The translations under genes and the position numbers were made by a program. Positions 50,416 through 58,434 of a DNA stretch of 64,000 nucleotides are shown here, in pieces. The first letter of the stretch is position 1. Every line of letters starts with the position of its first letter. The DNA comes from CAZRHR01 sp964578885. Its GTDB lineage: Bacteria; Bacteroidota; Bacteroidia; CAIKAF01. The stretch spans positions 1 to 64,000 of the forward strand of contig CAZOEO010000014.1 of the NCBI GenBank assembly GCA_964578885.1, written 5' to 3'. The notes under the pieces were generated by a model. The model was not told the DNA's origin, ran no database searches, and saw nothing but the letters and a program-made list of their open reading frames with translations.

Positions 50416-51789
50416 ATGTTGAATATTTCCAAAAATAAAAAACCAATTCCTATAGATGACGATCGCTTTGGCGCCTGGCGACATATCACCGACCCCAAAG
50501 CGGCCAGAATACTCGCTTATTGGTTGCTAGGTTTTTTGGCCTTTCTCATAATTCTGATGTTTTTGCCCTGGACCCAAAACATCCGTTCTGTCGGGAAATT
50601 AACCACCCTAACACCTGAAGACCGGCCCATGCAACTCCAAACGCGCATCGACGGACGCATTGAAAAATGGTTCGTACGGGAAGGCGATACCGTGCTGGCC
50701 GGAGATACCATTGTCTTTATTTCAGAAATCAAAGATGCGTACTTCGACCCGGCTCTTTTACAAAGAACCAGAGAACAAATTGAGGCAAAAGAATCCATGG
50801 GCCGCAGTTATCAAAGTAAAATTGACGCCCTGGAAGATCAAATTAGAAGTGAAAAATCCAATTTACAGCTTCGACTGCGCATGGCACGAAATCGCCAACA
50901 AATGGCACAGCGAAGGGTCACCATTGACTCGGCAGACGTTCAGGCAGCCTTAATCAATTATCAAATTGCAGAAGAGCAGCTACAGCGCGGTGAAGAAATG
51001 TTTAAAAAAGGCGTCATGAGCCTCCGGGACGTGGAAAGCCGCAGAAACAAACTTCAGGAAACGCGCGCTAAACTCATTTCCGCAGAAAACAAATATGCCA
51101 ACACCCAGCAGGAACTTATCAATGCGACCATAGATCTGAATAGCATTGAACAAGACTTTTTATCCAAAATATTTAAGATTGAGTCAGATTTAGGTTCTGC
51201 CATGTCGGAGTTGTTCAAAACAGATGAGGAAATCTCAAAAATGGAGAACAACTACGCCAATTACTCCATCCGCTCCCGATACTACTATATTACCGCACCG
51301 CGCGATGGCCAGGTTGTCAAGATTGTAAAATCTGGAATTGGAGAAACCGTAGCCGCAGGAGAAGCCATTGCCACACTAACCAGTTTACGTCCCAATCTGG
51401 CGGTGGAATTATACGTCAGACCAGTAGATTTACCACTGATTCGCATTGGCACCAAAGCCCGAATTATTTTTGATGGATGGCCCACCATTGTTTTTTCAGG
51501 CTGGCCGGGTGTCAGTATCGGAACGTTCGGAGCACGGGTTTCTGCCATCGATTCAGACATCAGTACGAACGGAAAATATCGCATTTTGGTTTCTCCTGAT
51601 CCGGATGAAGAACCCTGGCCGGAACAATTAAGGGTAGGCGCTGGTGCCCAGGGACTTTCCCTACTCAATACCGTTCCTATCTGGTACGAAGTCTGGCGAC
51701 AAATCAATGGATTCCCTCCAGACTATTACTACGATGAAAACCTGCCCCCCGCCTTCGTGATTCCTAAAGAAGAAAAGAAAAAGAAATGA
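50416..51789 (+). CDS. HlyD-family membrane fusion protein
   Basis: Periplasmic adaptor of a type I secretion-like exporter, 457 residues. One transmembrane helix at about 33-53 (AYWLLGFLAFLIILMFL), a lipoyl-like half-motif GRIEKWFVREGDTVLAGDTI, a long coiled-coil hairpin at about 120-290, the second lipoyl half APRDGQVVKIVKSGIGETVAAGE and a beta-barrel part (NLAVELYVRPVDLPLIRIGTKARI). It begins 2 bases after the ABC gene and overlaps the TolC-like gene by ATGA, as expected of a complete export apparatus. Confidence 0.92.
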   Translation: MLNISKNKKPIPIDDDRFGAWRHITDPKAARILAYWLLGFLAFLIILMFLPWTQNIRSVGKLTTLTPEDRPMQLQTRIDGRIEKWFVREGDTVLAGDTIVFISEIKDAYFDPALLQRTREQIEAKESMGRSYQSKIDALEDQIRSEKSNLQLRLRMARNRQQMAQRRVTIDSADVQAALINYQIAEEQLQRGEEMFKKGVMSLRDVESRRNKLQETRAKLISAENKYANTQQELINATIDLNSIEQDFLSKIFKIESDLGSAMSELFKTDEEISKMENNYANYSIRSRYYYITAPRDGQVVKIVKSGIGETVAAGEAIATLTSLRPNLAVELYVRPVDLPLIRIGTKARIIFDGWPTIVFSGWPGVSIGTFGARVSAIDSDISTNGKYRILVSPDPDEEPWPEQLRVGAGAQGLSLLNTVPIWYEVWRQINGFPPDYYYDENLPPAFVIPKEEKKKK

Positions 51790-53168
51790 GGAAGTTAATG
51801 GTTTGGTGGATGCTCGGATGGTGGAGCCTGACCAGCTTAATGGCACAGGAAGTCTTGCCTATCCGTACCGTACTCAATTGGGTGAGTGAACATCATCCAG
51901 TGATGCGAAGGGCCAGCATTGTGTCGGACATGGCGGCGGCAAGAATCCGAACCGCGCGCGGCGCTTTTGATCCCGTTCTTGCTTCTGAACTAGATCGGAA
52001 ATCTTTTGAATCCAAAGATTACTGGACCATGCTGGAAACCAAACTGAAAATTCCAACCTGGTACGGAGTCCATGTATTTGGCGGTTATGAATACTATCAG
52101 GGAAGTTTCATCGATCCTAGCCGAACGGTGCCCGAACAAGGACTTTTTTCCGCTGGACTTGGCGTTTCTTTGGCCAAAGGACTTTGGTTCGATGAACGCC
52201 GCGCCACACTCCGGCAAGCACAGGCATTTGGCGAAGCGGCACAAGCGGAGCAATTAGATATGGTGAATGGCTTATTCCTGAAAGTAACCGAAGATTATTG
52301 GGATTGGGCGTATGCTTTTCAGGAACAAGAAGTATTTAAAAGATCGGTACGTTTAGCGCAGAATCAGCTACAACTTATGCGCATTAGCTTTCAGCAAGGC
52401 GACCGACCGGCGGTAGATACCCTTGAAGCCCTTTTGCTGTATCAAACAAGGTTGGCGGCGTTCCAAAACGCACAACTCAAATACAACCAATCCAGACTGA
52501 AATTAGAAAATCATCTTTGGAAGGAAGGGCGAATCCCCATGGAAATGGATACCACGCTGATTCCTGAACCCGTAAGCATTGCCGCAAACCTCTCTCCTAT
52601 AGGACCAGATAGTCTTCTGATTCTTTCTCAACAAATTTTACAATCAAATCCTGGTTTAAACGCCCAACGCTTTCAAATCCGAGCCCTGGAATTAGATCGG
52701 AAACTCAAAGCCGCTGCCATGATGCCGCAATTAGATGTGACCTACAATTTTCTCTACAGTGAAAACACACCCGTTTGGGTGACAGACAACTATAAACTAG
52801 GGGTCACATTCAAGGCTCCTTTACTTCTTCGGAAAGAAAGAGGCAGTTGGCAACAGGCCAAGTTAAAAGTGGAAGATGCCCAGTTAAAATTATCGGAATC
52901 TCAGGTAAAAACGAGGAATTTGCTTGAAGCACATTTGGCAGAATACCAAACGCTTGTGACGCAAGTAGCCCTTTTCAGCCAAATGGTAGAAAATTTCACC
53001 AACCTTCTGGCGGCAGAACAACTTCGTTTCGATAATGGAGAATCTACCGTATTCTTAATCAATGCCAGAGAGCTTTCACTTATAGATGCCTCGATAAGAT
53101 TGGCCGATTTTCAGCGAAGAACCTTAAAAACCGCACAGACCATCCGATTTATTGCAGGCACCAAATAA
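51786..53168 (+). CDS. TolC-family outer-membrane efflux protein
   Basis: A 460-residue outer-membrane channel of the TolC type. The signal peptide is MRKLMVWWMLGWWSLTSLMAQ. It has the two repeated long-helix segments of the family (from LDMVNGLFLKVTEDYWDWAYAF and from LILSQQILQSNPGLNAQRF) with amphipathic strands between, such as YNFLYSENTPVWVTDNYKLGVTF. It completes the ABC-HlyD-TolC export operon. No cargo gene with RTX or double-glycine leader is visible nearby. It ends 8 bases from the convergent dgt gene with no terminator visible. Confidence 0.9.
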   Translation: MRKLMVWWMLGWWSLTSLMAQEVLPIRTVLNWVSEHHPVMRRASIVSDMAAARIRTARGAFDPVLASELDRKSFESKDYWTMLETKLKIPTWYGVHVFGGYEYYQGSFIDPSRTVPEQGLFSAGLGVSLAKGLWFDERRATLRQAQAFGEAAQAEQLDMVNGLFLKVTEDYWDWAYAFQEQEVFKRSVRLAQNQLQLMRISFQQGDRPAVDTLEALLLYQTRLAAFQNAQLKYNQSRLKLENHLWKEGRIPMEMDTTLIPEPVSIAANLSPIGPDSLLILSQQILQSNPGLNAQRFQIRALELDRKLKAAAMMPQLDVTYNFLYSENTPVWVTDNYKLGVTFKAPLLLRKERGSWQQAKLKVEDAQLKLSESQVKTRNLLEAHLAEYQTLVTQVALFSQMVENFTNLLAAEQLRFDNGESTVFLINARELSLIDASIRLADFQRRTLKTAQTIRFIAGTK

Positions 53169-53176
53169 AGGAAGCC

Positions 53177-54484
53177 TTAACGAATGCGAATGCCTTTGAT
53201 TTTGGCATACACATCCATGGCTTTTCTGTCGGATAACCCGGCGATAAAATCCAGCAACTTTCTGATTCGCAAATAAGGAGTAAGTTCCAAATCCCAATCC
53301 ATCACCTCATAAGGTAATAAACCACACAGATTTCTGAATTTGGGCGCCGCTTTTTTTCGTTGGTGAAAAACGGCTTCCTGCGCTTCATAAAACATATAAA
53401 TCAGCTCTGGTAAAATCTCATAACCTGTGGCTTGCAAAAATAACACCTCTTCCGACTGATAAATGTGCCGAACGGAAAAACGAGAAATCTCGTCCAGGGC
53501 TTGAGCGGCTGGAATCAGGGCAGTGAGGGGCTGTTCCAGTTTTCCGGATAAAATGGCTTCATGGTGCGTCTGAAAGGCTTGCACCGACTGCTGAACCAAC
53601 AAATTAATGCCCATAGCACGTAAAAGTCCCGCCCTTTCAACGGGAGTACGTGCGGCATAATTAGGCCCTGCAGGCATGGCTTCGCCCAAAACTTCAGCCA
53701 TACAGACTTCGAATTGACCAATATCTATTTTACGCATACCCACTGCATCTTCCAGATCAATGAGCAAGTAACATAAATCATCCGCAGCTTCTACCAAAAA
53801 GGATAGAGGATGTCTTACAAAAGCTAAACCAGAAGATGCCAATCCCAAACGTTGGGCTAAATTTTGAAAATCAACACTTTCTGACTGAAAGTAGCCATAC
53901 TTTTTCTGACTTTTTAAAGCCGTATTTTTCCCTTCAAAAGCCGAGGCACAGGGATATTTGGTAAATGCGCCCAGCACGGCCAGGGTGGGTTTCAAGTCTT
54001 TCCGGGTAATCAAAAGTCTGAATCCTTGTGCATTTCCTTCAAAAGAAGTTAAATCTTTGGCTTCTGCCTCAGTGAAATCGGACAAAGAAAGGCGCTGAAA
54101 ATAATCTGAAATGGCTGCTTCTCCGGCATGTCCAAAAGGCGGATTACCCAAATCGTGAGCCAGACAGGCCGCTGCCACAATGGCCGAAATATCAAAAGCA
54201 GAACAGCCGGCCTGCGGAAGTTCAGGAAATTGCTGACAGAGCCATTGCCCCACCATGCGACCCAAGCTGCGTCCCACCGAACTCACTTCCAAACTATGGG
54301 TAAGCCGAGTATGCACAAAATCGTGGTCAGGAAGCGGAACCACCTGCGTTTTATTTTGTAAACTTCTGAAGGGCTGAGAAAATATAATCCGGTCGAAATC
54401 TGCCTCAAAAGCGCTCCGATCCGCGGGGATAGGTCCAGGCATTACGTGCAGCCGTTCGGCCGTAAGAAGTTGCAATAAATTCAT
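53177..54484 (-). CDS. dgt: Deoxyguanosinetriphosphate triphosphohydrolase
   Basis: HD-domain hydrolase that cleaves dGTP (or other dNTPs) to the nucleoside and triphosphate. 435 residues. HD metal residues: FVHTRLTHSLEVSSVGRSLG and ACLAHDLGNPPFGHAGE, then the aspartates in LVEAADDLCYLLIDLEDAVG. The N-terminus QNKTQVVPLPDHDFVHTRL is the classical dGTPase segment. Its ATG overlaps the rsmE stop, so the two are translationally coupled. Confidence 0.93.
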   Translation of the reverse strand: MNLLQLLTAERLHVMPGPIPADRSAFEADFDRIIFSQPFRSLQNKTQVVPLPDHDFVHTRLTHSLEVSSVGRSLGRMVGQWLCQQFPELPQAGCSAFDISAIVAAACLAHDLGNPPFGHAGEAAISDYFQRLSLSDFTEAEAKDLTSFEGNAQGFRLLITRKDLKPTLAVLGAFTKYPCASAFEGKNTALKSQKKYGYFQSESVDFQNLAQRLGLASSGLAFVRHPLSFLVEAADDLCYLLIDLEDAVGMRKIDIGQFEVCMAEVLGEAMPAGPNYAARTPVERAGLLRAMGINLLVQQSVQAFQTHHEAILSGKLEQPLTALIPAAQALDEISRFSVRHIYQSEEVLFLQATGYEILPELIYMFYEAQEAVFHQRKKAAPKFRNLCGLLPYEVMDWDLELTPYLRIRKLLDFIAGLSDRKAMDVYAKIKGIRIR

Positions 54485-55182
54485 AAGAAAGTATGGAGAT
54501 GATGGAGAAATTGGACAACAGATAGTCCTGCGGTTTCAGTTCGAAGTCTGGCGCGGCCCAAATCCAGAAAAGAGGCGCCCTGCTCTTTGGCCAGGTCTAA
54601 TTCAGCCGCAGAAAAATCACCTTCCGGCCCAATAAACACATGTATTGTCGCATGATTTTTCCAGGACAAATTGGGCGAGACTTTAGATAAATCCGGAGCG
54701 CATGTGGCCAGGAACATCAGGTCGGCAGAAGCGGTCTTCAGGGCATCTTCAAAGGGAATGGCCGGATAAATCTTGGGTAAAAAGGCCCTTTTGCTTTGTT
54801 TCATGGCAGACAAGGCAATAGATTGAAGTCGCTCAGGCTTGAGACGAAATGCCTGCGTTCTTTCACAAAGGATGGGGGTAAAATGTCCAAGACCAAGTTC
54901 TACACATTTTTCCAACATCCATTCCAAGCGATCGGGCTGCCTGGTGGGTGAAACATACAAATGCAAAGGTAAAGCTGAGCCTGGATGAGAAAGTTCAGAT
55001 AAATAGGTAATGTCAAAGGAAGCTTCTAGTCTTCCAACAAATAAATGTCCTTTGCCATTGGTGCATTCAATCGCATCTCCGGGGCGCAACCGCAATACTT
55101 TTACGGCATGATTTTTTTCTGCCGGAGGTAGAGTGAAAACACCGGGTGAATTTTCTTCCACCAAAAAAAGAGTGTCTGCCAT
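54481..55182 (-). CDS. rsmE: 16S rRNA m3U1498 methyltransferase RsmE
   Basis: SPOUT-class methyltransferase that modifies U1498 of 16S rRNA. 233 residues from the ATG at 55182 (MADTLFLVEENSPGVFTLPP); the longer ORF adds a weakly related N-terminus. SAM-binding knot motifs: HVFIGPEGDFSAAELDLAKE and FLDLGRARLRTETAGLSVVQ. The N-terminal PUA-like part has NHAVKVLRLRPGDAIECTNG. First gene of the rsmE-dgt pair; the candidate ncRNA lies divergent upstream. Confidence 0.93.
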   Translation of the reverse strand: MADTLFLVEENSPGVFTLPPAEKNHAVKVLRLRPGDAIECTNGKGHLFVGRLEASFDITYLSELSHPGSALPLHLYVSPTRQPDRLEWMLEKCVELGLGHFTPILCERTQAFRLKPERLQSIALSAMKQSKRAFLPKIYPAIPFEDALKTASADLMFLATCAPDLSKVSPNLSWKNHATIHVFIGPEGDFSAAELDLAKEQGASFLDLGRARLRTETAGLSVVQFLHHLHTFL

Positions 55183-55255
55183 GAAACGAAGGTACAGGGT
55201 TGCATTCAAAAACCGGAGAACCTAAACAGGAAATCTGCCAAAACCCGCTAGAAAT

Positions 55256-55285
55256 TTGGATTTAAAATCCCTTTAATTATATTTG
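55256..55285 (+). promoter_or_regulatory. Promoter of the candidate ncRNA
   Basis: TTG at 55256-55258 and TATATTTG at 55278-55285, spacer exactly 19 bases: a full match to the Bacteroidota -33/-7 consensus in a region without coding sequence. Confidence 0.75.
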
Positions 55286-55289
55286 GAGT

Positions 55290-55424
55290 AAGGAAACGTT
55301 GGGAATCCGGTTAACACTTGATTTCTTAACGATGCGTTGCTCAAGTTCCTTTTAGAAGGTTTCCTCCCTCAACTTGACGTTTCGCTAAAGAGTAGGATCG
55401 GTTCTCCGGTCCTACTTTTTTTTT
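55290..55424 (+). ncRNA. Candidate structured small RNA (rod-like fold)
   Basis: About 135 nt between a consensus promoter (55256-55285) and a strong intrinsic terminator (55391-55424), with no ORF. Nested pairings: AGGAAAC 55291-55297 with GTTTCCT 55359-55365, ACTTGA 55316-55321 with TCAAGT 55341-55346, and AACG 55328-55331 with CGTT 55335-55338, separated by internal loops of about 18 and 12 nt. A rod with a large central bubble is reminiscent of 6S RNA, but size is short and no sequence signature is certain, so I leave the family open. It lies just upstream of an ECF sigma gene, on the same strand. Confidence 0.6.
55391..55424 (+). terminator. Intrinsic terminator of the candidate ncRNA
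   Basis: AGTAGGA (55391-55397) and TCCTACT (55410-55416) form the stem around TCGGTTCTCCGG; nine T follow. Confidence 0.88.
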
Positions 55425-55467
55425 GCACTTTTTAAAATTTATCACCAGTTCATTCTGTTTAATCTTT

Positions 55468-55498
55468 TTGGCTCAATGTTAAACAATCGCTACATTTG
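55468..55498 (+). promoter_or_regulatory. Promoter of the first ECF sigma gene
   Basis: TTG at 55468-55470 and TACATTTG at 55491-55498 with a 20-base spacer, 19 bases before the ATG. Confidence 0.7.
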
Positions 55499-55517
55499 AA
55501 TCAAATAAAACACCACC

Positions 55518-56036
55518 ATGGCAAGCGCAGAGGCCTTCGATTTCACCCAGCATCTTACCCAACATCATTCGGCCCTAAAATATTTTGCCCTTAGTCTTAC
55601 GAGGGATGAAAACGATGCAGACGACTTAGTGCAGGAAACCACACTTAAGGCACTCATTTACAAGGATAAATTTGCAGAAAACACCAATTTAAGAGCCTGG
55701 CTTTACACCATCATGAAGAACATATTCATCAATAATTATCGGAAGCAAAGCCGGCAAAAACTGATGCTGGATGGATCTAAAGACTTGTATCACCTGAACA
55801 TTCCGGACTACCGCAAAGTCAACGAGCCAGACGCAGCACTAAATTTCAAACAAATCCATGCTTGCCTGATGGCCCTGGATGCAGAATATGCGGAACCGCT
55901 GCGCCTTTACTTCGAAGGGTACAAATACAAAGAGATTGCTGACAAGTACGATTTACCCATTGGTACGGTGAAAAGTCGGATTTTTTTGGCGAGAAAGATG
56001 TTGTCGGAACAATTGCAGGAATTCAGAAGAGAATAA
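55518..56036 (+). CDS. ECF-type RNA polymerase sigma factor
   Basis: A 172-residue sigma-70 family ECF factor. Region 2: LKYFALSLTRDENDADDLVQETTLKALIYKDKFAENTNLRAWLYTIMKNIFINNYRKQSRQ contains the polymerase-binding DDLVQE and the -10-reading segment. Region 4: LRLYFEGYKYKEIADKYDLPIGTVKSRIFLARKML is the helix-turn-helix for the -35. No anti-sigma gene follows; the next gene is a paralogous sigma factor. It is probably controlled by transcription, stability or a distant partner. Confidence 0.93.
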   Translation: MASAEAFDFTQHLTQHHSALKYFALSLTRDENDADDLVQETTLKALIYKDKFAENTNLRAWLYTIMKNIFINNYRKQSRQKLMLDGSKDLYHLNIPDYRKVNEPDAALNFKQIHACLMALDAEYAEPLRLYFEGYKYKEIADKYDLPIGTVKSRIFLARKMLSEQLQEFRRE

Positions 56037-56200
56037 TTTGTTGAAGCACTTTAACGATTTTTCAAACATCTCTTAAACAAATAAATAAACTGATTATCAA
56101 ACACATAAAAAAATACTGAAGAATTTAGAGGTTTACAGAGGCCGCAGACACGTTGTTTTGTTTAATATTTACTATCTTTACCCTAAACAAAATTAACCTC

Positions 56201-56725
56201 ATGGAAAACGTATCGTTAGACTTTACCACCCAGGTTGTTGCCTTCCGGGATCCCCTGAGGTACTACGCCCTCAATTTAACTTCAAATGCAGAGGAGGCCA
56301 GCGATTTGGTGCAGGAAACCATGTTAAAAGCCTTTACCTATCAGCATAGATTCGAGGAAAACACAAACCTTAAGGCGTGGTTATACACCATCATGCGAAA
56401 TATCTTTATCAATAATTATCGCCGTACGCAGAAAGCAAGAACCATTTACGATCACAGCAAGGAATCTTATTATCTCAATATCCCCCAAAGTCAGAAAGAC
56501 GCAAATGATCCCGAATCTCAGTTGAGATGTAAGGAAATCATGTTTCATATCCATGCCTTATCAGATGAATTCAAAGTGCCATTGAATATGTACTTTGAAG
56601 GTTATAAATACAAAGAAATAGCGGATCACCTTGATCTTCCTATAGGTACTGTGAAATCCCGCATCTTTTTGGCTCGAAAACAAGTAGCCACAGCCTTGAA
56701 AGATGTTTCTCTAGTGGCTTCCTAA
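56201..56725 (+). CDS. ECF-type sigma factor, paralog of the previous gene
   Basis: A 174-residue ECF sigma factor from the ATG at 56201 (MENVSLDFTTQVVAF); the ORF start at 56153 is upstream of the likely promoter. It is clearly paralogous to the gene at 55518: ASDLVQETMLKAFTYQHRFEENTNLKAWLYTIMRNIFINNYRR and MYFEGYKYKEIADHLDLPIGTVKSRIFLARKQV are nearly the same. TATCTTTA in front resembles a -7 element. No anti-sigma factor is encoded beside either copy. A terminator follows. Confidence 0.92.
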   Translation: MENVSLDFTTQVVAFRDPLRYYALNLTSNAEEASDLVQETMLKAFTYQHRFEENTNLKAWLYTIMRNIFINNYRRTQKARTIYDHSKESYYLNIPQSQKDANDPESQLRCKEIMFHIHALSDEFKVPLNMYFEGYKYKEIADHLDLPIGTVKSRIFLARKQVATALKDVSLVAS

Positions 56726-56758
56726 CGGAAAAAAATACATTTAGAATCTCCCGTACGA

Positions 56759-56790
56759 AAGTCCCTGTCTTTTACTAGACGGGGCTTTTT
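56759..56790 (+). terminator. Terminator after the second ECF gene
   Basis: AAGTCCCTGTCT (56759-56770) and AGACGGGGCTT (56777-56787) form a stem with a G-T or bulge mismatch, loop TTTACT, followed by five T. Confidence 0.8.
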
Positions 56791-56960
56791 CGTTAAGGGC
56801 GGGCTTATTGATTATTAATCACAGAAATGAAAAAAAAATCATTTGACTTATAGAACGACTTCCATGGGTAACTCCCGGGGAGCCTTTTTATCAGCTACCA
56901 TTCAAATCACCTCCCAAACATAAAATTCCGGAAGTCATTTAAACGCTTCCACTTATCCGT

Positions 56961-57054
56961 AGCCGTTTTTAATCGATTATATCCGTTTACATTCCGGATC
57001 ATGTCGAGCCGTTTTCGTAACTTGTCCGCGGGGAGGGGCGGGTGAATACCCCAA
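56961..57054 (+). repeat. Dispersed intergenic repeat, copy 3
   Basis: Begins AGCCGTTTTTAATCGATTAT and has the palindromic ATCCGTTTACATTCCGGAT, then the 37-base core at 57016-57052, which is identical to copy 4: CGTAACTTGTCCGCGGGG, then AGGGGCGGGT, GAAT, ACCCC. It sits in the 775-base spacer between the sigma factor and the HhH protein gene. Confidence 0.85.
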
Positions 57055-57264
57055 ACCCATAAACCACTCATTACAAGGAAAATACAAACCATAAATTCGC
57101 ACCATTTCGCATCGCGTTCAGGCTGCTTTTAACATGCAGAAATCGACTCCGAAAAATACCGTCCGGGGAAGATTGATTTTGTACTTGACGCTTCAACAAA
57201 CATTCAACATCATTCCTTAAAGCCCCGATTCTCTGCCAATCTCATCTACAACAACATGCTGCCT

Positions 57265-57358
57265 AGCCGTTTTTAATCGATTATAAACGTTTAAATGCCG
57301 AATATTCCTGAACGGAGGACGTAACTTGTCCGCGGGGAGGGGCGGGTGAATACCCCAA
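57265..57358 (+). repeat. Dispersed intergenic repeat, copy 4
   Basis: The first 17 bases AGCCGTTTTTAATCGAT and the 37-base core (57320-57356) are identical to copy 3, while the middle differs; spacing between copies 3 and 4 is 304 bases. The GGGT-GAAT-ACCC hairpin closes the core. Confidence 0.85.
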
Positions 57359-57432
57359 AATTCCGACCATCAATGCGCTTTTCCAATATTCTGCGTATGC
57401 TGGTATGAAACGATTCTGTACCAAGCTTTACT

Positions 57433-57478
57433 AGCCGATTATAATCGTTTATAAACGGATAATAACCGAATAATGGGA
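57433..57478 (+). repeat. Dispersed intergenic repeat, partial copy 5
   Basis: Only the AT-rich half is present: AGCCGATTATAATCGTTTAT followed by AAACGGATAATAACCGAATA, resembling the same part of copies 1-4. The G-rich core is missing. It ends about 23 bases before the HhH protein ATG. Confidence 0.65.
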
Positions 57479-57501
57479 CTCTCCCACCCTAATTTTGGCA
57501 A

Positions 57502-58371
57502 ATGGAATGGAACAAAATCCAGCAAAAAACCTTACTGGGACTTTTGATTGCTCACGGGATATATCGTTGGTTAAGTATTGGTTATCAAGATAAAAACACA
57601 ACAGAACCCCTCGTTATCGATCGATTGGAAAGTATGGCTTGGGTCGATGAATTGCCGCCACCTTACCCTTTTACCCGAAACCAACACGGGTCAAAAGAAT
57701 TTCGCACTCTGTCCAGGAAATCAACCCACTGGCCTCGTCAGTCGTTCTGGGGAGATACGGTGCAGGAAAGTACTTGGCAGTCATGGGGATGCAGTCCCAA
57801 ACAAGCGGCCGCTATTCATCGGATTATAACACAACGCAAGCGACCATGGCAAAAAGAAGATCTTGCCACTTGTAAGTTTGTTCCTGAAACCTTGCGGGAA
57901 CATCTTTTGCCATTTTGGATGGCGCGAGAAATACCGGATGGAAATCAGCCTTCGGCAATAGTCCAAAAGCGGCCTTTAGTAGATATTAATCTGGCCGATT
58001 CTATGAGCCTGCTTGAAGTTCCGGGTATTGGTCCCTTTTTGGCCGGAAAAATTCTGGAAACCCGCAGATTGGCGGGTGGTTTTCATGCAGTCCGACAACT
58101 GCGCTGGTTTTATGGTATGCGTCCTGGTAAGTGCGACACCCTTGCCACTTTTCTAACGGCAAGTCCCGTATCACTCAAAACTTTTTCCTTTGCCTATGGG
58201 GGCAGAGAGGAATACTTTAAAATCCCGGGACTTCGAAAAAAAACCGTTTACCAAATCATAGATTACAGAAATAGGCATGGACCTTTTTCCTCACCGGAAG
58301 ATTGGGTAAAGCATGGATTTATCTCAGATACGCTTTTAAACGATATCCGTCCATACTTATCTTTTCCATAA
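57502..58371 (+). CDS. ComEA-like helix-hairpin-helix protein
   Basis: A 289-residue protein with a hydrophobic N-terminal segment (TLLGLLIAHGIYRWLSIGY), probably a membrane anchor. In the C-terminal half there are repeated helix-hairpin-helix motifs: VDINLADSMSLLEVPGIGPFLAGKI, then LRWFYGMRPGKCDTLATFL and EEYFKIPGLRKKTVYQIIDYRNRHG. The first matches the ComEA DNA-binding signature (NxAxxxxLxxxPGIGxxxA). A DNA-uptake or DNA-binding envelope role is plausible but no other competence gene is adjacent. Confidence 0.8.
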   Translation: MEWNKIQQKTLLGLLIAHGIYRWLSIGYQDKNTTEPLVIDRLESMAWVDELPPPYPFTRNQHGSKEFRTLSRKSTHWPRQSFWGDTVQESTWQSWGCSPKQAAAIHRIITQRKRPWQKEDLATCKFVPETLREHLLPFWMAREIPDGNQPSAIVQKRPLVDINLADSMSLLEVPGIGPFLAGKILETRRLAGGFHAVRQLRWFYGMRPGKCDTLATFLTASPVSLKTFSFAYGGREEYFKIPGLRKKTVYQIIDYRNRHGPFSSPEDWVKHGFISDTLLNDIRPYLSFP

Positions 58372-58434
58372 TTATCAAAGGTTTGCCTTGATGAGGAAAA
58401 AGAGGATATAAAGAAGGATTTGTATATTGCATGA

